A stretch of DNA of 64,000 nucleotides from Pseudomonas resinovorans NBRC 106553 (GCF_000412695.1 NC_021499.1:434001-498000); one strand, 5' to 3'; positions 34,892 to 43,728 are shown, counted from the stretch's first letter. Made by a program: numbers and translations. Notes: generated by a model from the sequence alone, not told the origin.

Positions 34892-37381
34892 TCAGAGCGT
34901 CTGGCACATGGCCTGGTAACGCTCGTAGGAGAGCTCCTTGTTCACCGGCGGCAAGTCGTAGTTCACCGCGCAACTGCTGCCATCCCAGCGCACTTCCACG
35001 CGCCCCTTGTCCGGTACGCCGAACACCAGCAGACGCGACAGGTTGTCGATCATGCCGAGGGTCTTGCCGTTCTCGTCGAAGGCCTGGGCGCCGAAGGGAA
35101 TCTTCTTGCCGTTGTCCAGGGTCAGCTCGAACTGCAGGCGGCGGCCGGTGACGGCATTGAAGCTGGTCTTGACCACGGAACCACGAGTCGGCACCACCAC
35201 CTGGCTGGTTTGTTCGATCTCGACGTCGTTGCCCATGGTGCCGGTGTTCAGGTTCATCCAGTTGTGGCGATAGGGCTGCACATAGGGCACCACGGCGTAG
35301 CCGTTGCGGTCGGTGCGTATCGCGGCGTAGTTGTCCACACCGACGCCACGGGTGTCTGGCACTTCCACCAGGGCGAACGTCTCGCCCACCGGCGGGCCGA
35401 AGGTCATGCCACCACTGTGCAAAACCACGGAGCCGGCGCTGCTCAGGCTCATCGTCTTGCTGTCGCGGCCCTGGCTGTAGTTGGCGTTGAGTCGGGCGGT
35501 GGGGGTGTCCCAGCCCAGGCCGACGCTGCCCGAGGAACCACTGTCGTCGTTGTGGCTGCCCTGGACCGAGTAGTTGAGCGTACGTTGATCATCCAGGTAG
35601 CCGGAGGTGCCGGCCTGGACGCTGGAGCTGCCCCGGTCTGAGGTCACCGCGCTGGCGAAGACCCGCTGCGAGGTGCGGCCGAGCGGCATGCTGATGGATG
35701 CCGTGAACTGGGTGTCGGTCTGGGCGCCGGTGCCGGACTCGCGGGTCTTGGACATGGCCAGGCTATAGCTGAGGTCGCGGAAGCTGTTGCTGTAGCCCAG
35801 CTGCCAGCGACGGCTGTTGCTCCCTCGGTTCCAGTAGCTGGTTTCGCCCAGGCCGACATACAGCGAGCCGCGGTTGCCCAGGGTCTGGTTGATGGTCATG
35901 TCGAAGCTGCTTTTCTGGCGGCCGGTGAAGGCACCGAGGCTCTGCAGGTCAGCTACGTGCTGGTTGAGGGTACGGTAGCCCTCGGTGGAGTAGCGATAGC
36001 CCACCATGGTGAAGGTGGTGTCCGTCTTGGCCAGGGTCTTGGAGTACAGGAAGCGCACGCTCTGGCCGGTGGTCTTGCCTTCGCGGGGGGTATCCGACTG
36101 GCTGTTGGTGACGTCCACCGACATGCCGCCGATACGGGTGTTGAGGCCCGCGCCAACGTTCACCGCGTGGTATTTCTCGGCCGTGAGCAGGCCGCCGTAG
36201 CCGGTGAAGTTGTCGGTGACGCCATAGACCGCCGTGCCCTGTACCAGATTGGGGGACGCCTGTCCGTCGATGTCCACCTTGCCCGCCGCCAGGTTGTAGC
36301 GCAGTGAGCCGCGTCGGGTCATTACCGGCAGGTAGGAGAAGGACTGGGTGAAGCTGCGCTCGCGGCCGTCGGCCTCGATGATGCGGATGTCCAGGTCGCC
36401 GTTGGAGCCACTCGGGTAGATGTCGGTGATCTCGAAGGCGCCGGGGGTCACCGTGGTCGAGTAGATCACGTAGCCGTTCTGGCGCACCTCCACCGTCGCG
36501 TTGGTCTCGGCGATGCCGCGAACCACGGGGGCGTAGCCCACCTCGCTGTCCGGGCGCATGGCCAGGTCGGAGTTGAGCTGCACACCGCGCATGCGCACGC
36601 TATCGAAGATATCCCCACGGCTGAAGAGTTCGCCGGCGGCCAGGGTGCCCTTGAGGGCACGGATGTCCCGCTCGACGAAGGTGCGGTTGCTGCGCCAGCG
36701 GCTGTCCATGTCGGTGCCGCCGGTCATCGCCGAATCGTTGCGCAGGCGCCAGCCCAGCAGGTTGAAGCCGCTGCGCAGGCCCAGGTAGCGGTAGTCGCGA
36801 CGATCGCCGTTGTTCTCGTTGCGGTTGAAGTTGGCCTGGTAGTCGGTGAACAGGGTGGTGATGCCGTCATCCCACAGGGAGGGGTCGACATAACCACGGG
36901 CGTTACGTTGCACATAGGCCTGGGGGACACTGACGAGCAGGGCCAGGTTGTTGACGTCGAACTCCACCGAGGAGCCCTGAACCAGGCCGACAAGATCTAC
37001 CGGCGAGTACTCGTCCAGGCCGATGGGCAGGATGTTTTCCTTGAGCAGCCGAGGCACGTCCACGCCGAGGCTGGTGAGCAGGCCCAGTTGCAGCAGCGGG
37101 CGCACCTCGGCGCTCTCACCCTGGGGGATGAATTCGATGTCCTGGCGGCGGATCAGGGTGCCGTTGGGGTAGACGTCCACGCCGTAGGTACCCGGGGGTA
37201 CCGAGTTGCCCTGTTCGAAATACTTGAGCTCTACCGGCGCACCACCGCCATTGTTCAACAACAGCGAGTTGAACTCGACGCCGTCGGCGTAAGCCGGCTG
37301 CGCCAAACACATGGCGATGATGCAGGCGGACCCGGAGCAGGCCGTAAGTATGAACTTCGAATGGTCGGTAAAAATACTCAT
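34892..37381 (-). CDS. Outer-membrane fimbrial usher
   Basis: 829 aa FimD/PapC-family usher. Signal peptide (about 1-33, AYA-DGVE), N-terminal chaperone-binding domain (FNSLLLNNG...), plug and 24-strand barrel with typical segments (YSTTVTPGAFEITDIYPSG, RYNLAAGKVD), and C-terminal domains with a Cys pair (SSCAVNYDLP, AMCQTL). Secretes and assembles pilin subunits brought by the chaperones. Second after the chaperone in the minus-strand fimbrial operon, 95 bases downstream. Confidence 0.95.
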   Translation of the reverse strand: MSIFTDHSKFILTACSGSACIIAMCLAQPAYADGVEFNSLLLNNGGGAPVELKYFEQGNSVPPGTYGVDVYPNGTLIRRQDIEFIPQGESAEVRPLLQLGLLTSLGVDVPRLLKENILPIGLDEYSPVDLVGLVQGSSVEFDVNNLALLVSVPQAYVQRNARGYVDPSLWDDGITTLFTDYQANFNRNENNGDRRDYRYLGLRSGFNLLGWRLRNDSAMTGGTDMDSRWRSNRTFVERDIRALKGTLAAGELFSRGDIFDSVRMRGVQLNSDLAMRPDSEVGYAPVVRGIAETNATVEVRQNGYVIYSTTVTPGAFEITDIYPSGSNGDLDIRIIEADGRERSFTQSFSYLPVMTRRGSLRYNLAAGKVDIDGQASPNLVQGTAVYGVTDNFTGYGGLLTAEKYHAVNVGAGLNTRIGGMSVDVTNSQSDTPREGKTTGQSVRFLYSKTLAKTDTTFTMVGYRYSTEGYRTLNQHVADLQSLGAFTGRQKSSFDMTINQTLGNRGSLYVGLGETSYWNRGSNSRRWQLGYSNSFRDLSYSLAMSKTRESGTGAQTDTQFTASISMPLGRTSQRVFASAVTSDRGSSSVQAGTSGYLDDQRTLNYSVQGSHNDDSGSSGSVGLGWDTPTARLNANYSQGRDSKTMSLSSAGSVVLHSGGMTFGPPVGETFALVEVPDTRGVGVDNYAAIRTDRNGYAVVPYVQPYRHNWMNLNTGTMGNDVEIEQTSQVVVPTRGSVVKTSFNAVTGRRLQFELTLDNGKKIPFGAQAFDENGKTLGMIDNLSRLLVFGVPDKGRVEVRWDGSSCAVNYDLPPVNKELSYERYQAMCQTL

Positions 37382-37476
37382 GCAACTCTTCTCGGCGCGG
37401 TCTGCCCGCCTGGGTGAAAATCAATCCATATGAATCTACGAATCGCCTGCAAAGTGCCGCCGCTTGATACGGAGCG

Positions 37477-38193
37477 TTAAGGAGCAAGATCGCTGCTGTG
37501 TTTGTCGTTGCCGCCGTAGTCGTTGATGCTTTCGAACTCGACCTTGGCGCCGGCCGCGCTACCGCTCAGACCTTTCACTGCAAAGCGCTGGCTCTTGCCC
37601 GGCGCCACCAGATCGTCGGCCTCGACGCTGTGGTTCCTGCCGCCGCTGACTAGCCTCACGCTGCCCAGAGACACGTGGTACGCCGTCGGGTTACTGACCT
37701 CGAGGCTGCTCTGGCCGCCCTGGTTCACCAGTCGCCACTTCAGGGCCTGGGGGGCGTCTTCCGGCTTGCCCTGGAGCCCGGCCGGCCGGTAGAAGAACTT
37801 GATCCGCTGGCGCAGGGCGATCTGCAGGGTGTTGTCATCCTTGGCCTTCTGCGGGATCTCCTGGACGTTGAGGCGGAACAGGCTCTCCTTGTCCGTTGGC
37901 AGGCCCTCGCCGTAGAAGAGGATCCGCAGCGCTTGCTGCTTGTTGCCGTTCAGGCGGCTGAGCGGCGGGGTGATGGCGAAGGGCACGTCCTTTCCGTCGG
38001 CGCTTTCGCTCTCGAGCCAGGACTGGATCATCAGATCGTCCGTGGTCGGGTTCTTGACGATGATGGAGGCTTCCTTGGCGGGAGCCTGAAGGATGACGCG
38101 GGTACCGCTCAGGGTGATGGCGGCGCTGGCCAGGCCGGAAGCGAGCAGCAGGAAGCCGCCCAAGACGAGCTTGGAAGTGTTCTTGAACTCCAT
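37477..38193 (-). CDS. Periplasmic fimbrial chaperone 1
   Basis: 238 aa PapD-family protein. Signal peptide ends at about residue 24 (ASA-AITL). Arg in LSGTRVILQAP and Lys in RQRIKFFYRPAGLQG are the subunit C-terminus anchors. Lies 53 bases downstream of the major subunit gene and upstream of the usher. Presumably serves the major subunit, whereas chaperone 2 may serve another subunit. Confidence 0.94.
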   Translation of the reverse strand: MEFKNTSKLVLGGFLLLASGLASAAITLSGTRVILQAPAKEASIIVKNPTTDDLMIQSWLESESADGKDVPFAITPPLSRLNGNKQQALRILFYGEGLPTDKESLFRLNVQEIPQKAKDDNTLQIALRQRIKFFYRPAGLQGKPEDAPQALKWRLVNQGGQSSLEVSNPTAYHVSLGSVRLVSGGRNHSVEADDLVAPGKSQRFAVKGLSGSAAGAKVEFESINDYGGNDKHSSDLAP

Positions 38194-38246
38194 AAGGGGA
38201 CTCGCTGAGAAAGCGAAGGGGGGCGGACCCCCCTTGCGCGATGGGC

Positions 38247-38855
38247 TTACCGGTAGGTCAGGGTGAACGGCAGGGTGCCGTTGGCAGTACCGGGAGTGAC
38301 GTTGCCGATGGCGCCGCTGGCGACGTAGGCGGCACGCAGGGCCAGGTTGGCGGTGTAGGCGGGGTTATCTTCGTCGCCGCCGTTGACCAGTTCGGATTCG
38401 AATACGTCGCCGGAGTTGGCCAGGTTGATGCGGGTGCCGTTGATGTGGAACAGGCCGATGCCTACGCCTTCAGCGGTGCCGGTGGTGCGCAGCAGTTCGT
38501 TGTTGTTGGCGTCCAGACCGGAGCCGGAGATGGCGTCGAAGCGCAGCGCGACGTGGGTCAGGCCGGTGCCGGTGGCGCCGCAGTCCAGGTTCAGGTTGAT
38601 GGTACGGCCAGCGGCGATGCCACCGTTCTGAGTGCCATTAAGGGAGTCGATGCTGACGGTGCCCATTTGTACGTCGATGACTTGCGAGCCACGATCACCG
38701 GTTACACCGGTACCGGTGCCGCCAGTGATGTTGCAGGAAGCGGCGGTGATTTCACCGGTGAAGTTGATGGTGCCGTCGGCAGCCATGGCGGAGTTGGCTA
38801 CCAGAGCAGCAACGGAGGCAGCCAGAAGGGTCTTGATGGAAGTGGAGAAGTTCAT
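38247..38855 (-). CDS. Major fimbrial subunit
   Basis: 202 aa from the ATG at 38855 (MNFSTSIKTL); the longer frame from 38888 is rejected because the signal peptide starts at 38855. Signal peptide cut near residue 25 (AMA-ADGT). Pilin features: N-terminal donor strand GTINFTGEITAASC, Cys pair (C about 40 and DCGATGTG), C-terminal strand GTLPFTLTYR with the penultimate Tyr recognised by chaperones. First gene of the fimbrial operon. Confidence 0.95.
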   Translation of the reverse strand: MNFSTSIKTLLAASVAALVANSAMAADGTINFTGEITAASCNITGGTGTGVTGDRGSQVIDVQMGTVSIDSLNGTQNGGIAAGRTINLNLDCGATGTGLTHVALRFDAISGSGLDANNNELLRTTGTAEGVGIGLFHINGTRINLANSGDVFESELVNGGDEDNPAYTANLALRAAYVASGAIGNVTPGTANGTLPFTLTYR

Positions 38856-38974
38856 TTCATGATTCCAGTAAGGGTTTGGTTGACTCATAAAAATGAGTTC
38901 GCAAAGTCTAAAGAGCTGAGAATCTGCGGCAATCAGATGCCAACTTGGTCACAAAGGAGTCTTTGCCTAGGCGC

Positions 38975-38994
38975 TTGTAGGATGGTTCCCACAA
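38975..38994. promoter_or_regulatory. Inverted repeat upstream of the fimbrial operon
   Basis: TTGTAGGA (38975-38982), TGGT, TCCCACAA (38987-38994): 7 of 8 positions complementary. It lies about 120 bases upstream of the major subunit start and resembles the GTAGGA-type half-sites near the sensor and response regulator 2. Candidate RocA-like operator. Confidence 0.5.
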
Positions 38995-39004
38995 AGTGAT
39001 CCAA

Positions 39005-39109
39005 GGAACTTTCCAGATATCGGGCTTAAGTTTTCTGAAATGCTGTTTTTCGCAATTTCAGGAACTTTCCGGGTTGGATAGTTCGCGGGATATTTGGTGG
39101 GATAGTTCG
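39005..39109. promoter_or_regulatory. Tandem direct repeats upstream of the fimbrial operon
   Basis: GGAACTTTCC occurs at 39005-39014 and 39061-39070; GGATAGTTCG at 39076-39085 and 39100-39109 (24 bases apart). CTGAAAT (39035-39041) pairs with ATTTCAG (39055-39061). The stretch is AT-rich compared with the rest of the window, as expected for a regulated fimbrial promoter. Confidence 0.45.
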
Positions 39110-39867
39110 GTGCAAGTTGGGTGCTGGGCACTCTTTGCATCCGGGGGCTGGTGCTGTTCAGGGGTGTGGGCGGGGAGGACGGGGGACGCCGGGGCAGAAA
39201 GGGTTCTTCACGGCGTATCGGGGGAGGCCTGTTCGTACTGGATTGGCAATCTGGTGTGGAGTTTTGGTGTCCAGCTCATTTCTGAGCGTGCTGCTGGTAT
39301 CTGTTTCGCCTTCCCGGGCGACTTCCTTTTACAGTCGACGGAGTGCCGCCCACCTCAAAGGAAGCAAAACGCTTGCCCCGACATCCGGCCCCGGCTGCGC
39401 CGGTGTTCCCTCCCTGCATCGTCGCTCCGGAGGCCCGCCGCGAAGGGCCATCCATGGCCCTGCGCGGCTCTCGCGGCATCCATGCCGCTCGTCCTCCTGA
39501 CTCGCTGCGCTCGCCCTTCGGGCCAGCCTTCGGCTGTTACTTCGCTTCGCTCCGTTTCACAACGATTCCGCTCGGCCTGCTGAAGGGGCGGTTTGCGCGG
39601 CTTCGACTTCTCTGCCCGGTTTCAGATTGGTTTGGGCATCAGGACTGCCTGGTGCTCGTCGGTGCGCGTCCCCCCCCTCGCCCGCATGCGGGGTGAAGAG
39701 GCATGCCTTCGGAAGCACCGCTTCCGGTGCCGATGAACGACTGAGCGCGAAGCGATCAGGCTGGGGCGCAGGGCGGGGGCTGGGGGAGAGGGTGGTGAGA
39801 GGGCTCTTACACTGGATCGCCAATCCGGCATGAGCCCATGCCTTACCCCGGCGCTCCGCGAAGAAGC
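39110..39867. other. Long intergenic stretch without recognisable gene
   Basis: No reading frame has a family-like product or a good ribosome binding site. The part 39340-39560 is rich in short palindromes (GGCCATCCATGGCC, GGCATCCATGCC, CTTCGGGCCAGCCTTCGG) and looks like a structured intergenic repeat. TACTGGATTGGCAATCTGG (39236-39254) and TACACTGGATCGCCAATCCG (39808-39827) are similar blocks bounding it. Confidence 0.4.
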
Positions 39868-39905
39868 AAAAAAAGCCCCCAGCGGGGCCGACATCCCGTG
39901 GGGGC
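39868..39905 (-). terminator. Terminator of the gbcA transcript
   Basis: GCCCCC (39875-39880) and GGGGGC (39900-39905) with seven A residues at 39868-39874, i.e. a stem followed by a T-run on the minus strand. It lies 29 bases beyond the 27-aa reading frame, which places that frame inside the gbcA transcript. Confidence 0.85.
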
Positions 39906-39933
39906 GAGGGTGGTCCTGTGGGGGACCTCAGTG

Positions 39934-40017
39934 TTAGCGGTCGGACCAGGCTTTGAGCAGTGTCGCGGCCAGGCCGTAGAGGGTCAGGAGTATGGCGAAG
40001 CCGAGACATGCGGACAT
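39934..40017 (-). CDS. 27-aa single-span membrane peptide downstream of gbcA
   Basis: Reading frame MSACLGFAILLTLYGLAATL then LKAWSDR: one hydrophobic helix (residues about 4-21) with a short positively charged end. It lies 60 bases after gbcA and before its terminator. Upstream GGGGGAA is a weak ribosome binding site about 7 bases from the ATG. Too short for standard gene callers. Codons are ordinary for this genome. Possible role: membrane anchor or modulator for the GbcAB monooxygenase or a transporter; purely contextual. Confidence 0.5.
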   Translation of the reverse strand: MSACLGFAILLTLYGLAATLLKAWSDR

Positions 40018-40034
40018 GGCGGTTCCCCCGGCCG

Positions 40035-40060
40035 CGCGGGGTCGACCTGGTCGCCCCGCG
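40035..40060 (-). other. Stable hairpin between gbcA and the 27-aa frame
   Basis: CGCGGGG (40035-40041) with CCCCGCG (40054-40060) and further TCGACC/GGTCG complementarity inside. No U-run follows, so it is more likely an mRNA 3'-stabilising or attenuating structure than the terminator. Confidence 0.55.
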
Positions 40061-40077
40061 AAGCCACGAACGATGCG

Positions 40078-41367
40078 TTACTCGTTGACCTGGCGCAGTT
40101 TGGTGGCCGGGGTTTCCCCCAGGTTGTTGAGCAGGCGCTCGCTGTACCAGTCGAGGAAGTTGATCACGCCGAACTCGTAGGTCTTGGAGTAGGGGCCTGG
40201 CTGGTAGGCGGTGGAGTTGATGCCGCGCTGGTTCTCTTCGGCCAGGCGACGGTCCTGGTCGTTGGTGGCGTCCCAGACTTCGCGCAGGCGGGCCACGTCG
40301 TAGTCCACCCCCTCCACGGCGTCCTTGTGCACCAGCCACTTGGTGGTGACCACGGTTTCCTGGGCGCTGATGGGCCACACGGTGAAGACGATCAGGTGGT
40401 CGCCCATGCAGTGGTTCCAGGAGTGCGGCAGGTGGAGGATGCGCATGGAGCCCAGGTCCGGGTTCTTGATGCGGCCCATGAGTTTCTTGCTGCCCTGCTT
40501 GCCATCCATGGTCATGGACACGGTGCCGTCGAGCAGCGGCATGCGCACGATGCGGTTGCGCAGGCCGAAGCTGGCGTGGGCGTAGGGGATCTTCTCCTCG
40601 TCCCAGGCCTTGGTGCAGGCGGCCACCTGGTCCTTGAACGCCTGGCTGGCGCGCGGGTCGGTCACGTCGTCCCACTCCAGCAGGGTCTTCAGCAGTTCCG
40701 GGTGCGAACCGTTGCAGTGGTAGCACTCGCGGTTGTTCTCCAGCACCAGCTTCCAGTTGGCGGCTTCCCGGATGGTGGTCTGCACCGCCACCTTGGTGTT
40801 CTCCATGTCGTAGGGCTCCATGTAATGGGCCAGGGTGGAGAGGAAGTCGTCGATGGCCGGCGGGTTCTCCGCCAGGGAAATGAAGATGTAGCCGCCGGCG
40901 GTCTTCACCTTCACCGGTTTCAGGTTGTAGTCCTTGAGGTCGAAATCGGCGCCCATCTCGGTGCCGGCGAACAGCAGGCGGCCGTCCAGCTCGTAGGTCC
41001 ACTGGTGGTAGGGGCAGACCAGCTTGGCGACCTTGCCCTTCTCGCTGACGCACAGGCGCGAGCCACGGTGGCGGCAGACGTTGTGGAAGGCATGGACCTG
41101 GCCCTCGGCGCCACGGATGACGATGACCGGGTTGTCGCCGATCTGCAGGGTCAGGTAGTTGCCCTTGGCGGGGATTTCGCAGGTCATGCCGGCGATCAGC
41201 CATTCCTTGTGGAAGATCTCCTGCATGTCGATCTGGAACAGGCGTTCGTCGTTATAGAAAGGCTGCGGCAGGGAGAAGCTGTGATCGCGTTCGCGGAGCA
41301 TGTCGGCCGTGGCCTTGCGTGCGGGATCGAGCGGATCGCCCAGGCTCAGTTTGGAAGTGACGTCCAT
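40078..41367 (-). CDS. gbcA: Glycine betaine monooxygenase, Rieske oxygenase subunit
   Basis: 429 aa Rieske non-heme iron oxygenase. Rieske ligands are in CRHRGSRLC (Cys-x-His) and CPYHQW (Cys-x2-His); the mononuclear iron site follows in the NNRECYHCNGSHPEL region with a distal Asp near VINFLDWYSE. Hydroxylates a methyl of glycine betaine, giving dimethylglycine plus formaldehyde, with electrons from GbcB. Divergent from gbcB with a 362-base shared promoter region, as in P. aeruginosa where GbdR activates both. Confidence 0.96.
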   Translation of the reverse strand: MDVTSKLSLGDPLDPARKATADMLRERDHSFSLPQPFYNDERLFQIDMQEIFHKEWLIAGMTCEIPAKGNYLTLQIGDNPVIVIRGAEGQVHAFHNVCRHRGSRLCVSEKGKVAKLVCPYHQWTYELDGRLLFAGTEMGADFDLKDYNLKPVKVKTAGGYIFISLAENPPAIDDFLSTLAHYMEPYDMENTKVAVQTTIREAANWKLVLENNRECYHCNGSHPELLKTLLEWDDVTDPRASQAFKDQVAACTKAWDEEKIPYAHASFGLRNRIVRMPLLDGTVSMTMDGKQGSKKLMGRIKNPDLGSMRILHLPHSWNHCMGDHLIVFTVWPISAQETVVTTKWLVHKDAVEGVDYDVARLREVWDATNDQDRRLAEENQRGINSTAYQPGPYSKTYEFGVINFLDWYSERLLNNLGETPATKLRQVNE

Positions 41368-41729
41368 CGGTTACTCCTCAATGGCTGGTCGCGCTGGCGA
41401 CCGCCGCAAATAAGTGGCTGTTCGGTTGTCACGCAAGGCGGCGTGGCCTGCCCTCGATTCTCGCCTGCCGATTTGGCGGCCCTGCTGCGGGTACGAGGGT
41501 GGTTCGCTCGACTGCCTTATGGTTCGGCTGGAGCTGAGTGTGCTGGCGCGCAGAGGTAAGACCTTATCCACGGGCGACATGGGGGCGTCCGTTTCCGACG
41601 CGGGAGGCCCGGTGGTTGCTGGCAGGTCGCGATAAGCATGTGAATGTCGCAGACAGGTAAATGGGCCGTTTTTGCGTTATTCAGAATCCGCCGTACATAA
41701 GCCGATATCCGGCCGCGCGGAGCAGCGTC
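41368..41729. promoter_or_regulatory. Divergent gbcA/gbcB promoter region
   Basis: No gene. GTCGCAGACAGGTAAATGGG at 41646-41665 matches 17 of 20 bases of an element before glyA (55884-55903) and its first 11 bases match the gbdR upstream site. It lies 64 bases before the gbcB start. GbdR or a sister regulator is the likely ligand; this assignment is inference. Confidence 0.55.
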
Positions 41730-42833
41730 ATGACCAACAACTTCCTCAATCCGATCACGACCCAGACCTGGAGCAATGGCCGGCACCTGGTTCGCTGCGT
41801 CAAGGCGATCCAGGAAACCTGGGACGTGCGCACCTTCTGCTTCATGGCCGACGCGCCCATGGTGTTCTTCTTCAAGCCGGGGCAGTTCGTGACCCTCGAG
41901 CTGGAGATCGACGGCCAGCCGATCATGCGTTCCTACACCATCTCCAGTTCGCCCTCGGTGCCCTACAGCTTCTCCCTGACCATCAAGCGCGTGCCCGGCG
42001 GCAAGGTCTCCAACTGGCTGCACGACAACCTCAAGGAAGGCGACGTGATCCCGGTGCACGGGCCGGTGGGGCTGTTCAACGCCATCGACTTCCCAGCCGA
42101 CAAGGTGCTGTTCCTCTCCGGCGGCGTCGGCATCACCCCGGTGATGTCCATGGCGCGCTGGTTCTTCGATACCAATGGCGCGGTGGACATGATCTTCGTC
42201 CACAGCGCGCGCACGCCCAAGGACATCATCTATCACCGCGAACTGCGCCACATGGCCTCGCGCATCGAGAACTTCAAGCTGCACCTGATCTGCGAGAAGT
42301 ACGAGATCGGCGAAACCTGGTCCGGCTACCGTGGCTACCTGAGCCGCGCGATGCTCGACCTGATGGCCGGCGACTTCATGGAGCGGGAAATCTTCTGCTG
42401 CGGCCCTACGCCCTACATGTCGGCGGTCCGGCGCCTGCTGGAAGCGGCCGGCTTCGACATGAAGCGCTACCACGAGGAAGCCTTCGGCCCGACCCCGCCG
42501 GAAATCCGCGAAGAGGTGAAGGAGCACGCCGCCGAGGCAGCCGAAGCCGCAGCCGAGGTGCCCAAGGGCGACATGAGCCTGGTGGAGTTCACCGGTACCG
42601 GCAAGAGCATCCGCGTGTCTCCCGGCGAGACCGTGCACTCGGCCGCCGCCAAGCTCGGCCTGCACATTCCCAAGGCTTGCGGCATGGGCATCTGCGGCAC
42701 CTGCAAGGTGATGAAGACCGCCGGCGAAGTGGAGATGGAGCACAACGGCGGGATCACCGACGAGGATGTGGCCGAGGGTTACATCCTGTCCTGCTGCAGC
42801 GTTCCCAAGGGCGACGTGGCAATCGATTACTGA
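41730..42833 (+). CDS. gbcB: Glycine betaine monooxygenase reductase subunit
   Basis: 367 aa from the ATG at 41730 (MTNNFLNPIT). Ferredoxin-NADP reductase-like module: FAD motif MRSYTISSSPS, NAD-binding FLSGGVGITPVMSM and the FCCGPTPYM end; an Ala/Glu-rich linker (about 265-285) connects to a plant-type [2Fe-2S] ferredoxin (CGMGICGTCKV with a distal Cys in LSCCSV). Supplies electrons to GbcA. Confidence 0.95.
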   Translation: MTNNFLNPITTQTWSNGRHLVRCVKAIQETWDVRTFCFMADAPMVFFFKPGQFVTLELEIDGQPIMRSYTISSSPSVPYSFSLTIKRVPGGKVSNWLHDNLKEGDVIPVHGPVGLFNAIDFPADKVLFLSGGVGITPVMSMARWFFDTNGAVDMIFVHSARTPKDIIYHRELRHMASRIENFKLHLICEKYEIGETWSGYRGYLSRAMLDLMAGDFMEREIFCCGPTPYMSAVRRLLEAAGFDMKRYHEEAFGPTPPEIREEVKEHAAEAAEAAAEVPKGDMSLVEFTGTGKSIRVSPGETVHSAAAKLGLHIPKACGMGICGTCKVMKTAGEVEMEHNGGITDEDVAEGYILSCCSVPKGDVAIDY

Positions 42834-42885
42834 TGGTTTTCTGATCAATCCCGGCCAGCCCACGCCAGCCGTGGGCTGCCGCCAT

Positions 42886-43030
42886 CTATCCACAGCTTGT
42901 GGATGCAGCGGTGCACAGTAGCTGTGTGCAACTTGCTGAAATCGCTGAAAAAATCACCAATCCTCGGCGGCCCCCGAAGGCCCTGGGCCGGCGCCAGGGG
43001 CAAACAGCTTATCCACAGGCTGGTCCACTG
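42886..43030. repeat. Repeat family E (DnaA-box-like), copy 1
   Basis: Order of blocks: CTATCCACAGCTTGTGGAT, then TGCACAGTAGCTGTGTGCAA, CTTGCTGAAATCGCTGAAAA, a GC-rich hairpin, and ACAGCTTATCCACAGGCTGG ending TCCACTG. It contains one perfect TTATCCACA (43009-43017) and several one-mismatch DnaA boxes. Lies between gbcB and the glutathione transferase gene. Confidence 0.7.
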
Positions 43031-43122
43031 TAAGTGGGGGCAACCCCGCTATGCTTGAGCGGATGATTTTCGCCGGCGTGTGCGCTGCGCCGGTTCATGC
43101 GACCTGCCAGAGGAGCCTTGAA

Positions 43123-43728
43123 ATGAAACTCTTCCATTCCCCCGGAGCCTGTTCCCTCGCCCCGCACATAGTCCTGCGTGAGATCGGCCGGCCTTTCACC
43201 CTGGTGAAAGTCGACCTGGCCGCCCACAAGACGACGGACGGCGACGACTATTACCGCACCAATCCCAAGGGCTACGTGCCCCTGCTGGAGCTGGACAGCG
43301 GCCAGGTGCTGAGCGAGGGGCCGGTGATCTGCCAGTACCTCTGCGACCTGGCCGGGCGTACCGACCTGATGCCGGCCGCCGGCGAGATGGCCCGCTATCG
43401 GGTCATGGAATGGCAGGCGTTCATCGGCACCGAAGTGCACAAGAGCCTGGGGGCGCTGTTCAACCCCGCGCTGGACGACCAGGCCAAGGCCACCTACGCC
43501 GGCATGGCCAAGCGCCGCCTGCAGTGGGTGTCGGAGCAGCTGCGTGGCCGCCAGTACCTCACCGGCGACGACTTCACCGCGGCGGATGCCTATCTCTTCA
43601 CCGTGGCGAACTGGACGGGCTTCGTGAAGATGGATATCGCCGACTGTCCGGAGCTCCAGGCCTTCCAGGCGCGAGTGGCGGCGCGCCCGGCGGTGCAGGC
43701 GGCGTTGAAGGCGGAAGGGCTGGTCTGA
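43123..43728 (+). CDS. Beta-class glutathione S-transferase
   Basis: 201 aa from the ATG at 43123 (MKLFHSPGACSLAPHIVLRE) with AGAGGAG upstream. The catalytic-type Cys10 of bacterial beta-class enzymes is present, and the cis-Pro motif is in KGYVPLLELDSG. C-terminal helical domain is complete (FTAADAYLFTVANW N-capping box). Cytosolic detoxification or thiol transfer role. Nothing ties it directly to betaine breakdown, although a role in handling formaldehyde-linked stress is conceivable. Confidence 0.9.
   Translation: MKLFHSPGACSLAPHIVLREIGRPFTLVKVDLAAHKTTDGDDYYRTNPKGYVPLLELDSGQVLSEGPVICQYLCDLAGRTDLMPAAGEMARYRVMEWQAFIGTEVHKSLGALFNPALDDQAKATYAGMAKRRLQWVSEQLRGRQYLTGDDFTAADAYLFTVANWTGFVKMDIADCPELQAFQARVAARPAVQAALKAEGLV

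Noticed and set aside
38996..39583. 195-codon plus-strand frame in the gap before gbcA
   Set aside because: No ribosome binding site, odd amino acid use (many Cys, Trp, Ser, Arg) and no family resemblance.
39557..41203. 548-codon minus-strand frame across the gbcA region
   Set aside because: Overlaps gbcA in another frame; product is Arg/Pro-rich without any domain.
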